DNA from: Maribacter sp.
GTDB lineage: Bacteria > Bacteroidota > Bacteroidia > Flavobacteriales > Flavobacteriaceae
Assembly: GCA_013001935.1 (NCBI GenBank)
Contig: JABDKZ010000474.1
Coordinates: 1 to 7,624, forward strand
Reading direction: 5' to 3'
Length of the DNA: 7,624 bases
The position numbers and the translations under genes were made by a program. Shown piece after piece: positions 1 through 6,596 of this stretch; the stretch's first letter is position 1, and every line of letters begins with the position of its first letter. A model generated the notes under the pieces. That model had not been told where the DNA came from and did not search any database. It was given only the letters and a program-made list of their open reading frames with translations.

Positions 1-1
1 T

Positions 2-847
2 AGTTGGAGCAGCATGTCTTCATTATTGGTTATACCAACATGTGTTTTACTGAAAATCAAACTTATCAACGGAAACATTGCAGATGCCCCTTATACAATG
101 AAAATATTTGATAGGAGATTAATTCGTGCCAGACTTACATTTCCATTTTCAACATTGGTTGTTGGTAATTCTCATGCAGGTTTGGCTGCTTATAAGGTGC
201 CCGAAAATAAAAGGATTTGTATTTACAATGGTTTTGATATCGCCCGTGTTACCCACCTTCAAGACAAACAGTCTATAAGAAAGCTGTTTAAAATTAAAAC
301 GGCAAGAGTAGTTGGTATGGTCGGTAGTTTTTATGGGAATAAAGATTATGAAACCTTTTTAGAAGCCGCAATGTTGACATTTGAGAAAAGAGATGATGTT
401 ACTTTTGTTGCGGTAGGTGATGGTCCTGAACGTTCAAGACTTCAGCAGCAGATCCCTCCAGAATATGCATCCCGATTCATTTTTACCGGTTTGCAGAAAG
501 ACGTAGAGTCGATCATAAATGTGTTTGATATAGGAATACTGGCAACAAATACCCTCGTTCATGGGGAGGGAATATCAAATGCGATTTTGGAATATATGGC
601 TTTAGGAAAACCCACTATTGCTACTATTGGAGGAGGTACATGCGAAGCCGTAGAAGAAGGCAAGACCGGATTTTTGGTTCCTTCTTCAACGCCAGTAGAT
701 ATAGCCGAAAAGCTGACTTATTTGCTTGACAATGAATCCTTGATGAAAAAAATGGGACTGGCGGGTAAACAAAGACTTGAAAGTGTATTCGGAATACAAA
801 AAATGATGCGAACTTATTATGAATTGTACAAGGGTATGACAGTGTAG
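2..847 (+). CDS. GT4-family glycosyltransferase, 5'-truncated by window edge
   Basis: A retaining GT-B glycosyltransferase of family GT4 that would transfer a sugar from a nucleotide donor onto a growing lipid-linked or polymer glycan at the cytoplasmic face of the membrane; donor and acceptor are not readable. The frame is open to the first base: SWSS precedes the ATG at 14, and this SWSSMSS stretch resembles an internal GT4 motif, so the ATG at 14 is very probably not the start. About 281 residues are visible and roughly 90-110 N-terminal ones are missing. Counting from the ATG at 14, the Rossmann-like C-terminal domain starts near residue 97 (VVGMVGSFYGNKD, with donor-binding Lys110), followed by VAVGDGPER (132-140), FTGLQKDV (157-164) and the EX7E signature Glu185...Glu193 in EGISNAILEYMALGKP. 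The C-terminus looks complete. The 96-bp gap to the next gene has no convincing terminator, so co-transcription with the DUF354 and dehydrogenase genes is plausible. Confidence 0.9.
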   Translation, partial: SWSSMSSLLVIPTCVLLKIKLINGNIADAPYTMKIFDRRLIRARLTFPFSTLVVGNSHAGLAAYKVPENKRICIYNGFDIARVTHLQDKQSIRKLFKIKTARVVGMVGSFYGNKDYETFLEAAMLTFEKRDDVTFVAVGDGPERSRLQQQIPPEYASRFIFTGLQKDVESIINVFDIGILATNTLVHGEGISNAILEYMALGKPTIATIGGGTCEAVEEGKTGFLVPSSTPVDIAEKLTYLLDNESLMKKMGLAGKQRLESVFGIQKMMRTYYELYKGMTV

Positions 848-943
848 AAAAATTGCTGATTAATAATAAGAGTTCAGTAACCAACAACTAATTACAATTA
901 AGACAGATCTAAAGCAATTAGTGCCTTTATTAACCACGAGGAA

Positions 944-1951
944 ATGAAAAAAGTATTAATCGATATATATCACCTACCCCAGTTTAACTTTTTCAGAAAT
1001 ACAATCTTAACCCTTGATCCTTCTGAAGTTGATATCTATTGTGTAAATCGAGGTAAACTATTGTCTGTTGTCGAATATGAATTGCCAGACTATAATATTA
1101 TTTGTATTGGGGATTACAAACATAATAAAGGGATGTTCTCAATGATTTTTAAGATTATTATCCCCAGAATTTATAAACTTTTTAAGGATATGAATTCGAA
1201 GAAATACAAATTCGTAGTAACAGCAAATTATCAAGCTAATTTTGTAGCTAAACTTAAAGGCATACCTAACGTTGCTTTTAATGATGATCCGAGAAGATTT
1301 GTTTTTCCTTTGTTGAAGTTTTCTGCAGATGAGGTATTTTTGCCCCCATTTGAAAAACGTAGTAAAGGAGTAAAATACTTTAATGCACTTAAAGAATGGG
1401 CTTATTTATCACCTAAATATTTTATACCCATGGCTTCAGCTTTGGAGGCGCATAATTTAGAACGAAAGAAATATATTTTCATACGTGAGGTTTCTACTGA
1501 AACCTCTAACTACCTTTCTCAGACCCAGGATTTAATTCTGTCGATCTCAAAAAAGATCCCAACTACTACCAAGGTTATTCTATCATTGGAAGATAAGGAC
1601 AAAGCCAGTGCCTATCCCAAAGGTTGGAAGATACTCAAAGAACCGGTAAAGGACATACATTCTTTGATGTACTTTAGCCAGATTGTTATTTCTTCAGGTG
1701 ATAGCATGGCCAGGGAAGGTGCCATGCTAGGAGTTCCCTCCATATATGTGGGAATCAGGGACATGCCAGCCAATGTCATTCTTATAAAAAAAGATATGCT
1801 TCTAAAATTAGAACCAGAAGCCCTGGTGGAAACAACTATAAAAATTCTAAAAGGGGAAATGAAATTCCAAGAACAAGATACATTTAGGCAATCACTGCTT
1901 GAAGAATGGGATGATGTTACAAATTTAGTATTAAATAAAATAAAGAAATGA
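944..1951 (+). CDS. DUF354-like GT-B-fold protein of polysaccharide locus
   Basis: A 335-residue protein resembling the DUF354 family, which has a two-domain GT-B architecture and is often found in archaeal and bacterial surface-polysaccharide loci; its reaction is not established, and a glycosyltransferase role is inference. Seen: N-terminal VLIDIYHLPQFNFFRN (4-19, matching the family opening), FNDDPRRF (112-119, the usual DD pair), EVFLPP (130-135), the YFNALKEWAYLSPKYFIP stretch (145-162) typical of the family linker, IFIREVS (178-184), and a C-terminal SSGDSMAREGAMLGVPSI (250-267) like the nucleotide-sugar loop of the UDP-GlcNAc 2-epimerase/GT-B group. There is no signal peptide or membrane segment, so it should be cytosolic. 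The ATG is fixed by the family start; GAGG lies only 2 nt upstream, too close for a standard ribosome site. The stop codon overlaps the next start (ATGA), implying translational coupling to the GDP-mannose dehydrogenase. The family's later Ser-His-Asp-like stretch reads TETSNY here, so it is a divergent member. Confidence 0.8.
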   Translation: MKKVLIDIYHLPQFNFFRNTILTLDPSEVDIYCVNRGKLLSVVEYELPDYNIICIGDYKHNKGMFSMIFKIIIPRIYKLFKDMNSKKYKFVVTANYQANFVAKLKGIPNVAFNDDPRRFVFPLLKFSADEVFLPPFEKRSKGVKYFNALKEWAYLSPKYFIPMASALEAHNLERKKYIFIREVSTETSNYLSQTQDLILSISKKIPTTTKVILSLEDKDKASAYPKGWKILKEPVKDIHSLMYFSQIVISSGDSMAREGAMLGVPSIYVGIRDMPANVILIKKDMLLKLEPEALVETTIKILKGEMKFQEQDTFRQSLLEEWDDVTNLVLNKIKK

Positions 1952-3252
1952 ACATTTCAATATTTGGATTAGGTTATGTAGGCTGCGTAAGCCTGGCCTG
2001 CCTTTCAGAGATCGGACATAATATGGTTGGTGTTGATGTAGCTACTCATAAAAACCAGCTTATCAACCAGGGAAAGCCCACCATCATTGAGAAAGATGTC
2101 GATACACTGCTCGAGCGGAATTGGAAAGCAGGGAGAATCGTTGCAACCGAGAATGCCAGAGAAGCCGTGTTACAAACCGATATTTCGATCATTTGTGTAG
2201 GCACACCTTCTGATATAAACGGTCATTTGAATTTGGAAGCAGTTTACCAAACGGCATCCCGAATAGGCAGATCCCTCAAAGAAAAAGACAAATTCCATAT
2301 GATTGTTATTCGCAGTACGGTCTTACCTGGCAGCAATAAAATTGTGGGCGATATAATTACAAAAGAATCCGAAAAAAAACGCAATGAATCATTTGCAGTA
2401 ATTTCCAATCCTGAATTTCTAAGAGAAGGTTCAGCGGTTCAGGATTTCTATAACCCATCGGTGACCGTAATAGGAACGGATAACCCTAAAGCTTCAAAAA
2501 CCATTGCCAAGATTTATGAGGATTTCGATGCTCCTATCGAGGAAACTTCCATTGAAATAGCCGAACTCATCAAATATGTCAACAACTCTTTTCATGCTCT
2601 AAAAGTTTCTTTTGCCAATGAGGTCGGAAACATATGTAAAAAGATGAATATTGATTCGCATGAATTAATGCATTTGTTTTGTATGGATCGTCAATTGAAT
2701 CTGTCTCCCTATTATTTTAAACCGGGCTTTGCCTTCGGCGGGTCCTGTCTTCCCAAGGATTTGAAAGCCTTTAATACTATGGCGCATGACTTTTATTTGG
2801 AAAGCCCTGTCTTAAATTCCATACTTGAATCGAATAAAAATCAAAAAGATCAAGGTTTGAAATTGGTTCTGGAACAGAACACCAAAAAGGTTGGAATTTT
2901 AGGTTTAAGCTTTAAAATTGGGACAGATGACTTGCGTCACAGCCCAATTGTTGAACTCGCGGAAAACTTATTGGGGAAAGGCTGTAGCATTAAAATTTAT
3001 GACAAAAATGTGATCGTGTCGAAACTTTCTGGTACAAATAAAGTTTATATAGATAAACACATTCCACATTTGTCAGACTTAATTACCGATGATCTTGAAA
3101 AGGTAATAGAAGCTTCAGAAACAATTATCATTTCGCACGATGAACCTGAATTTAAAGATATCAATACAAAATATCCGGATAAACATTTTATCGATCTAGT
3201 TAAAATCAAAGATGTTCAGAAAACTGAGAATTACGAGGGTATTTGCTGGTAA
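1948..3252 (+). CDS. algD: GDP-mannose 6-dehydrogenase (AlgD type)
   Basis: Oxidises GDP-mannose to GDP-mannuronate in two NAD-dependent steps, supplying activated uronic acid for EPS; cytosolic, and in Pseudomonas a domain-swapped oligomer. At 434 residues it nearly equals Pseudomonas AlgD (436). Seen in order: NAD fold GLGYVG (7-12) with Asp30 ending the second strand; ICVGTPS (82-88); RSTVLPG (122-128); NPEFLREG (154-161); central helix IAELIKYVNN (204-213) with Lys209 and Asn213; QLNLSPYYFKPGFAFGGSC (249-267) with catalytic Cys267 and Lys270; C-terminal domain GILGLSFKIGTDDLRHSP (316-333) and the terminal EGICW. The NLS-YY-PGFAFGG block and EGICW tail match my recollection of AlgD far better than UDP-glucose dehydrogenases, so GDP-mannose is the likely substrate. 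The position of Pseudomonas Cys213 is Asn212 here. The start overlaps the preceding stop by 4 bp. UDP-glucose or UDP-ManNAc specificity is the less likely alternative. Confidence 0.92.
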   Translation: MNISIFGLGYVGCVSLACLSEIGHNMVGVDVATHKNQLINQGKPTIIEKDVDTLLERNWKAGRIVATENAREAVLQTDISIICVGTPSDINGHLNLEAVYQTASRIGRSLKEKDKFHMIVIRSTVLPGSNKIVGDIITKESEKKRNESFAVISNPEFLREGSAVQDFYNPSVTVIGTDNPKASKTIAKIYEDFDAPIEETSIEIAELIKYVNNSFHALKVSFANEVGNICKKMNIDSHELMHLFCMDRQLNLSPYYFKPGFAFGGSCLPKDLKAFNTMAHDFYLESPVLNSILESNKNQKDQGLKLVLEQNTKKVGILGLSFKIGTDDLRHSPIVELAENLLGKGCSIKIYDKNVIVSKLSGTNKVYIDKHIPHLSDLITDDLEKVIEASETIIISHDEPEFKDINTKYPDKHFIDLVKIKDVQKTENYEGICW

Positions 3253-3291
3253 CAAAAACTGAATCATGTACAATAGGATAATTTTGCAGCC

Positions 3292-3321
3292 ATAAACTTC
3301 TTAGAGCTTAATGAAGTTTGT
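3292..3321 (+). terminator. Hairpin between convergent genes, possible terminator
   Basis: Arms AAACTTC (3294-3300) and GAAGTTT (3313-3319) pair perfectly. One further TTA/TAA pairing inside (3301-3303 with 3308-3311 region, one bulged base) closes a GAGCT loop, and an outer A-T and G-T pair extend the stem. It lies 40 bp after the dehydrogenase stop and 30 bp before the end of the opposing GT4 gene. The downstream plus-strand tract (TTTGTATTAG) is only moderately T-rich and the stem is AT-rich, so this is a candidate terminator for the plus-strand genes, perhaps acting both ways. Confidence 0.45.
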
Positions 3322-3350
3322 ATTAGCTGGTATCATTTAAATCGAGCTAA

Positions 3351-4448
3351 TTAGTCCTTTATTGTTTCAGTATAAATACGCTCGAGTTCGGATCCGACAT
3401 TTTGAGGGGTAAACCGTTTACGGGCGTATTCAATATTGTATCGGCCCATTGTTCCAATATTATCCGGACTATCAATGATTCGTCTAATTTTATCGGAAAG
3501 GTCAACCGGGTCCTTCATTTTCACCAGGTACCCCATGACTTCATCTTTGAAAAAATCTTTTATGCCCCCAACTTCTGTAGTTATAACGGGTAGACCAGCG
3601 GCCATTGCCTCTAAAACTGAGCAGGGTAACCCCTCGCCATACGATGGAAGTAAATAAACGTCCGATTCGCTAAAGGCTTTGATCTTTTCTTCCCCAGTAA
3701 TCCAACCTAATAACTCTACTCCTTGAAGTTCTTTATCTTCAATATACTTCTGAACCGCTTTCAATTCGCCTCCTGTACCTGCTACTTTAAGGGTAATGGT
3801 AGCATATTCCTTTTTTAACAACTCAAAACTCTCCAGCACTTCATAAATACCTTTTACTTTTTCAATTCGAGATAAAAACAAAAATGTCAGCGATTTGCTT
3901 TTAAATTTATCAACTGTCCTATTTTCATACTTGGATTCTAAATCGAAGAACATAGGATCTGCAACCGTCGTAACCTGATAAACGGGCTTGCAATAACCAT
4001 AAACCTTCAATTGGTCACCAAATTCCTTCGCAAGGACAAGCATTGAATCTGCCTTGCCGTATGTCATTCTAAACCAAATTAGCATATTACGAACTGTCTT
4101 CCTCTCAAAAGCCCATTGCCAACCATGCCAAAACACGATCATTTTAGTTTTGGTGAGTGTACAAATGGCTGCAAAAATACTATCCCTGAAAAAGGACTTT
4201 ACATTTAAAGAAGGATTCAAATGCACTAAACTATAGTCATAATTTCGAAGCAACCGGTAAAAATTCCAATAGTCTTTGAATAATCTTATAAGGACTCTAA
4301 GTTTCGTCTCTTTCTCATCTTGGGATCCATAAAAGAAAAATTCAATATCGCTTTCAAAGTGATCCAATAAAGAAGAAAAATAAGTTTGTTTTCCCCCTGG
4401 AGTTGAAAGATTCGGAGCGTGTATCAATATTCTATTTTCTCTTTTCAC
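3351..4448 (-). CDS. GT4-family glycosyltransferase
   Basis: A complete 365-residue retaining GT4 glycosyltransferase, expected to act at the cytoplasmic face of the membrane in assembly of the polysaccharide repeat; donor sugar not determinable. Seen: N-terminal domain beginning ILIHAPNLSTPGGKQTYF (7-24) with the Gly18-Gly19 loop; FWHGWQWAF (106-114) in the acceptor domain; second Rossmann domain from about 187 with FLSRIEKVKG (191-200; Arg194 and Lys199 in the usual phosphate-binding positions); VAGTGGEL (222-229); LLGWITGEEK (246-255); and the EX7E signature Glu272...Glu280 in GEGLPCSVLEAMAAGLPVI. No membrane segment. The start codon is GTG: an in-frame TGA lies shortly upstream, no in-frame ATG occurs before residue 103, and the N-terminal strand-loop requires this start. 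It begins 2 bp after the heparinase-like gene stops, so the two are surely one transcript. Length is normal for the family. Confidence 0.93.
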   Translation of the reverse strand: MKRENRILIHAPNLSTPGGKQTYFSSLLDHFESDIEFFFYGSQDEKETKLRVLIRLFKDYWNFYRLLRNYDYSLVHLNPSLNVKSFFRDSIFAAICTLTKTKMIVFWHGWQWAFERKTVRNMLIWFRMTYGKADSMLVLAKEFGDQLKVYGYCKPVYQVTTVADPMFFDLESKYENRTVDKFKSKSLTFLFLSRIEKVKGIYEVLESFELLKKEYATITLKVAGTGGELKAVQKYIEDKELQGVELLGWITGEEKIKAFSESDVYLLPSYGEGLPCSVLEAMAAGLPVITTEVGGIKDFFKDEVMGYLVKMKDPVDLSDKIRRIIDSPDNIGTMGRYNIEYARKRFTPQNVGSELERIYTETIKD

Positions 4449-4450
4449 TT

Positions 4451-6439
4451 TTATCTTATCCTTATTTCAGTTTTCAGCGAAAAACTACCTGTAGTTTCCA
4501 TTTTACAATAAATAACTGATGTGGGTTGCTTTTGTAAAAAAGATGGAGAATACCAACCAAGTAGCGGATCCTTAGACCCTGAAACCAAAGTCGAATTCAA
4601 TTGATCGTCCAATACAATAGTTACCTTTCTCTTGCCAGTATGAGAAATGCTAAATTCGTTTTGGGACAATTGTTTACAATCTATTTCAGGGTGAAGATGT
4701 AATGGTAATTCATATACATGCGGCCTATTATCGTTAACAAGGATCTCATCATCAATTTTAATAATATCATTCATTTTGTCAAAGGTGTAACTTCTAAGGT
4801 GCTTGACACCTAATTTATTGTACCCATTATGACTCCCTTTAATTTTGATCATTATTTCATCATCAATCACTTCTAATTTACTTACTTCATAGTTATCGAG
4901 CCAAAGGGAAGGACCTCCAATGGTAGCCTGATCCATACCATCAACTCTCAAGGTGTTATGTGCCAGGGTACCTTTAAAATAAGCCCTCCACATTGGCTGA
5001 GTATGATATGTAAAGGTTCCAGGATCGACAATGTACGGTCGTCCGTCAACATGTAAAAAGAAAGACAAAGCATCGGCATGTCCATGGGCTGCTATTGAAA
5101 GGTAACCTAAGGGAGCCACATCCACATGTAAATAAATCTCCTTTTGATCATCTCTTTTTTTGATCAAAAAATGCCCTCCCTCTTCATACAATTTTGATTC
5201 GAATTCAACATTCTTCACCGGAAGATTATTAAACTTCGTCTCCCCTTGTTGACCAAACAATACTCGATTCTTTAAATCAAATACTTTCCCTTTTGTCTTG
5301 AAATGAGACTTGTCAAACAGTATTGAAGCACTAGTAAGGAGTGACTGAAAATTGTTTTGAGTTTCATTGCCAAAAAACGATAACACTTTCCCATCATCAT
5401 CATCTCCATAATAGGGCACATGACCTGAGATATCCATTAAATGTAAGATATATGAGAAAATTTTCTTTAGTGTTTCTTTGTAGTTTAGACTAAATTCATT
5501 TCCTGTTCTTTCTCCAACTAAAAATGCGATCAGAAAAAAATCCGTAATAAACTGAATATATTCTGAGGCTTCTTCTTTATTAATACCATTTTTTGAATGC
5601 TGTTTTATAATTTCCCTCTCTAGAATTTTTTTTCCTTTTTTTATCCATCTGGGAGAGTTTTCAAATGACCAATAACTTCCTGCTATGAAAAGACCACTGG
5701 CTTCCGCGATTAAATGGTTGTTCGAAGATGAATACTTAGATTCATAACGAAAGGCATGAAAACCGTGTAATTCGATCAAAGGAAGCCAGCTTTCCTCGAC
5801 AAATTTTTTGAATTCAGCATTCGTTTCCAATAGTACATTCACTTCAAGAAGTTCCCAACATACGAACCAATTAATAATGCGAATGTTAACTTCAATATTG
5901 GAATACCAGTTTACACCTATCAAATAGGGATTGGCTTGCTTCCAGCTATTAATAATTGAAATAAACTGATTTAGGTATCCTGAATCCTTGGTTTGGCTGT
6001 ACTTTAAACATATGTCAGTTAAAAATTGAAGTCGATTTACCTCCCATACGACTTTCACATTGCCATTTCTACCACTTCGGGTATCAATCGAAAATGAAAA
6101 TACCAATGGAAAATCTGTTTCATTGATCAGGTCTCGATGCCAGTTTATAGAATCATCGTACCTCAGTATATTGCCAAAAATGGAATAGGTACTTGTGTTA
6201 ACAAACTCAAATTCTCCTGGTACATGTAATAAAGATTTGGGATAGTTACTAATTACACCTTTTGGAAGGTAATTAGTCTTATTGCGCTTGTCAATATTTT
6301 TTTTGAAAGTCTCTATTACCCTATAGAATAATTCAGGTACAGACATAGTGCGAATTCTACTATAGTACCATACTATACGACTCTTGTTATTAGAATTGGT
6401 CAATTTTGGGAAGATAAACAAGGTTCTATTTGGTGACAA
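4451..6439 (-). CDS. Heparinase II/III-like polysaccharide lyase-fold protein
   Basis: A 662-residue protein with the layout of heparinase II/III-like and alginate-lyase-related enzymes: a helical toroid followed by a beta-sandwich domain. Such enzymes cleave uronate-containing polymers by beta-elimination; substrate here is unknown, and heparin itself is unlikely. Seen: IVWYYSRIRTMSVPELFYRV (22-41), the usual opening; WEVNR (132-136); SSNNHLIAEASGL (238-250; Asn241-His242 fit the catalytic Asn/His); NGINKEEASEYIQF (284-297; Tyr294 fits the catalytic Tyr); VPYYGDDDDG (341-350); then in the sandwich AHGHADALSF (451-460; His452/His454), VDPGTFTY (471-478), RAYFKGTLAHNTLRVDGMDQ (485-504) and HLHPE (581-585). 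No signal peptide, lipobox or transmembrane helix is visible, so it looks cytosolic. The longest frame starts at TTG (6439) directly after an in-frame TAG. TTG at 6403 (residue 13) or ATG at 6346 (residue 32) are alternatives, but the ATG would cut the conserved opening. It runs 2 bp into the GT4 gene. Confidence 0.88.
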   Translation of the reverse strand: MSPNRTLFIFPKLTNSNNKSRIVWYYSRIRTMSVPELFYRVIETFKKNIDKRNKTNYLPKGVISNYPKSLLHVPGEFEFVNTSTYSIFGNILRYDDSINWHRDLINETDFPLVFSFSIDTRSGRNGNVKVVWEVNRLQFLTDICLKYSQTKDSGYLNQFISIINSWKQANPYLIGVNWYSNIEVNIRIINWFVCWELLEVNVLLETNAEFKKFVEESWLPLIELHGFHAFRYESKYSSSNNHLIAEASGLFIAGSYWSFENSPRWIKKGKKILEREIIKQHSKNGINKEEASEYIQFITDFFLIAFLVGERTGNEFSLNYKETLKKIFSYILHLMDISGHVPYYGDDDDGKVLSFFGNETQNNFQSLLTSASILFDKSHFKTKGKVFDLKNRVLFGQQGETKFNNLPVKNVEFESKLYEEGGHFLIKKRDDQKEIYLHVDVAPLGYLSIAAHGHADALSFFLHVDGRPYIVDPGTFTYHTQPMWRAYFKGTLAHNTLRVDGMDQATIGGPSLWLDNYEVSKLEVIDDEIMIKIKGSHNGYNKLGVKHLRSYTFDKMNDIIKIDDEILVNDNRPHVYELPLHLHPEIDCKQLSQNEFSISHTGKRKVTIVLDDQLNSTLVSGSKDPLLGWYSPSFLQKQPTSVIYCKMETTGSFSLKTEIRIR
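4459..4462 (-). promoter_or_regulatory. Ribosome binding site for the GTG-started GT4 gene
   Basis: On the minus strand, AGGA (within ATAAGGATAAG) lies inside the last codons of the heparinase-like gene, 10 nt before the GTG start. It is the best Shine-Dalgarno match I see in the window. It supports the GTG choice and suggests the glycosyltransferase is translated right after the upstream gene. Confidence 0.5.
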
Positions 6440-6564
6440 CTACAGCACTAATTTCGCTATAAAAATTTTTGAAGAGTAATGGCAAAGTGAATTTTTCCCA
6501 AATTATGGGCTTAGAATTTCACAAGGTAAGTTATTGTCCGGTAATTCGCCAAATATGTGCGATA

Positions 6565-6583
6565 AACCACAATTAATGTGGTT
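6565..6583 (-). terminator. Inverted repeat after membrane-protein gene, weak terminator candidate
   Basis: A perfect 7-bp inverted repeat, AACCACA and TGTGGTT, with a 5-nt loop, 14 bp past the stop of the membrane-protein gene and about 125 bp before the first possible start of the heparinase-like gene. On the minus strand it is followed only by TTTAT, so any termination would be partial. It could be an attenuating or RNA-processing element instead. Confidence 0.3.
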
Positions 6584-6596
6584 AAAACATTTCGAT

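Noticed and set aside
14..16. ATG at 14 as the true start of the first gene
   Set aside because: The frame is open upstream to the window edge, the residues before it (SWSS) fit the GT4 domain, and about 100 N-terminal residues would be missing.
624..887. 87-codon minus-strand open frame opposite the end of the first GT4 gene
   Set aside because: It lies antisense to a strongly conserved GT4 C-terminal domain and its translation is low-complexity and unlike a protein domain; a shadow frame.
848..943. Terminator or promoter in the 96-bp gap before the DUF354 gene
   Set aside because: Only a 6-bp CTAATT/AATTAG repeat without a T-tract, and no good Bacteroidota -33/-7 (TTTG / TAnnTTTG) pair, can be seen.
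1948..3252. UDP-glucose 6-dehydrogenase as the product
   Set aside because: Same superfamily, but the NLS-YY-PGFAFGG block, the length and the EGICW tail agree with GDP-mannose dehydrogenase.
1948..3252. GC drop along algD (hand counts of 60-base lines fall from about 50% near the 5' end to about 30% near the 3' end) as a sign of recombination
   Set aside because: Other genes here also swing between under 30% and nearly 50% over single lines, so the trend is not clear evidence of a mosaic gene.
3402..3657. Two short plus-strand open frames opposite the second GT4 gene (also one at 4054-4236)
   Set aside because: All are antisense to the well-supported GT4 gene, overlap each other or lack domain features and ribosome sites.
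5394..5403. ATC triplet run as a possible phase-variable microsatellite
   Set aside because: It has only about three to four units, stays in frame and encodes the conserved acidic GDDDDG loop of the lyase fold.
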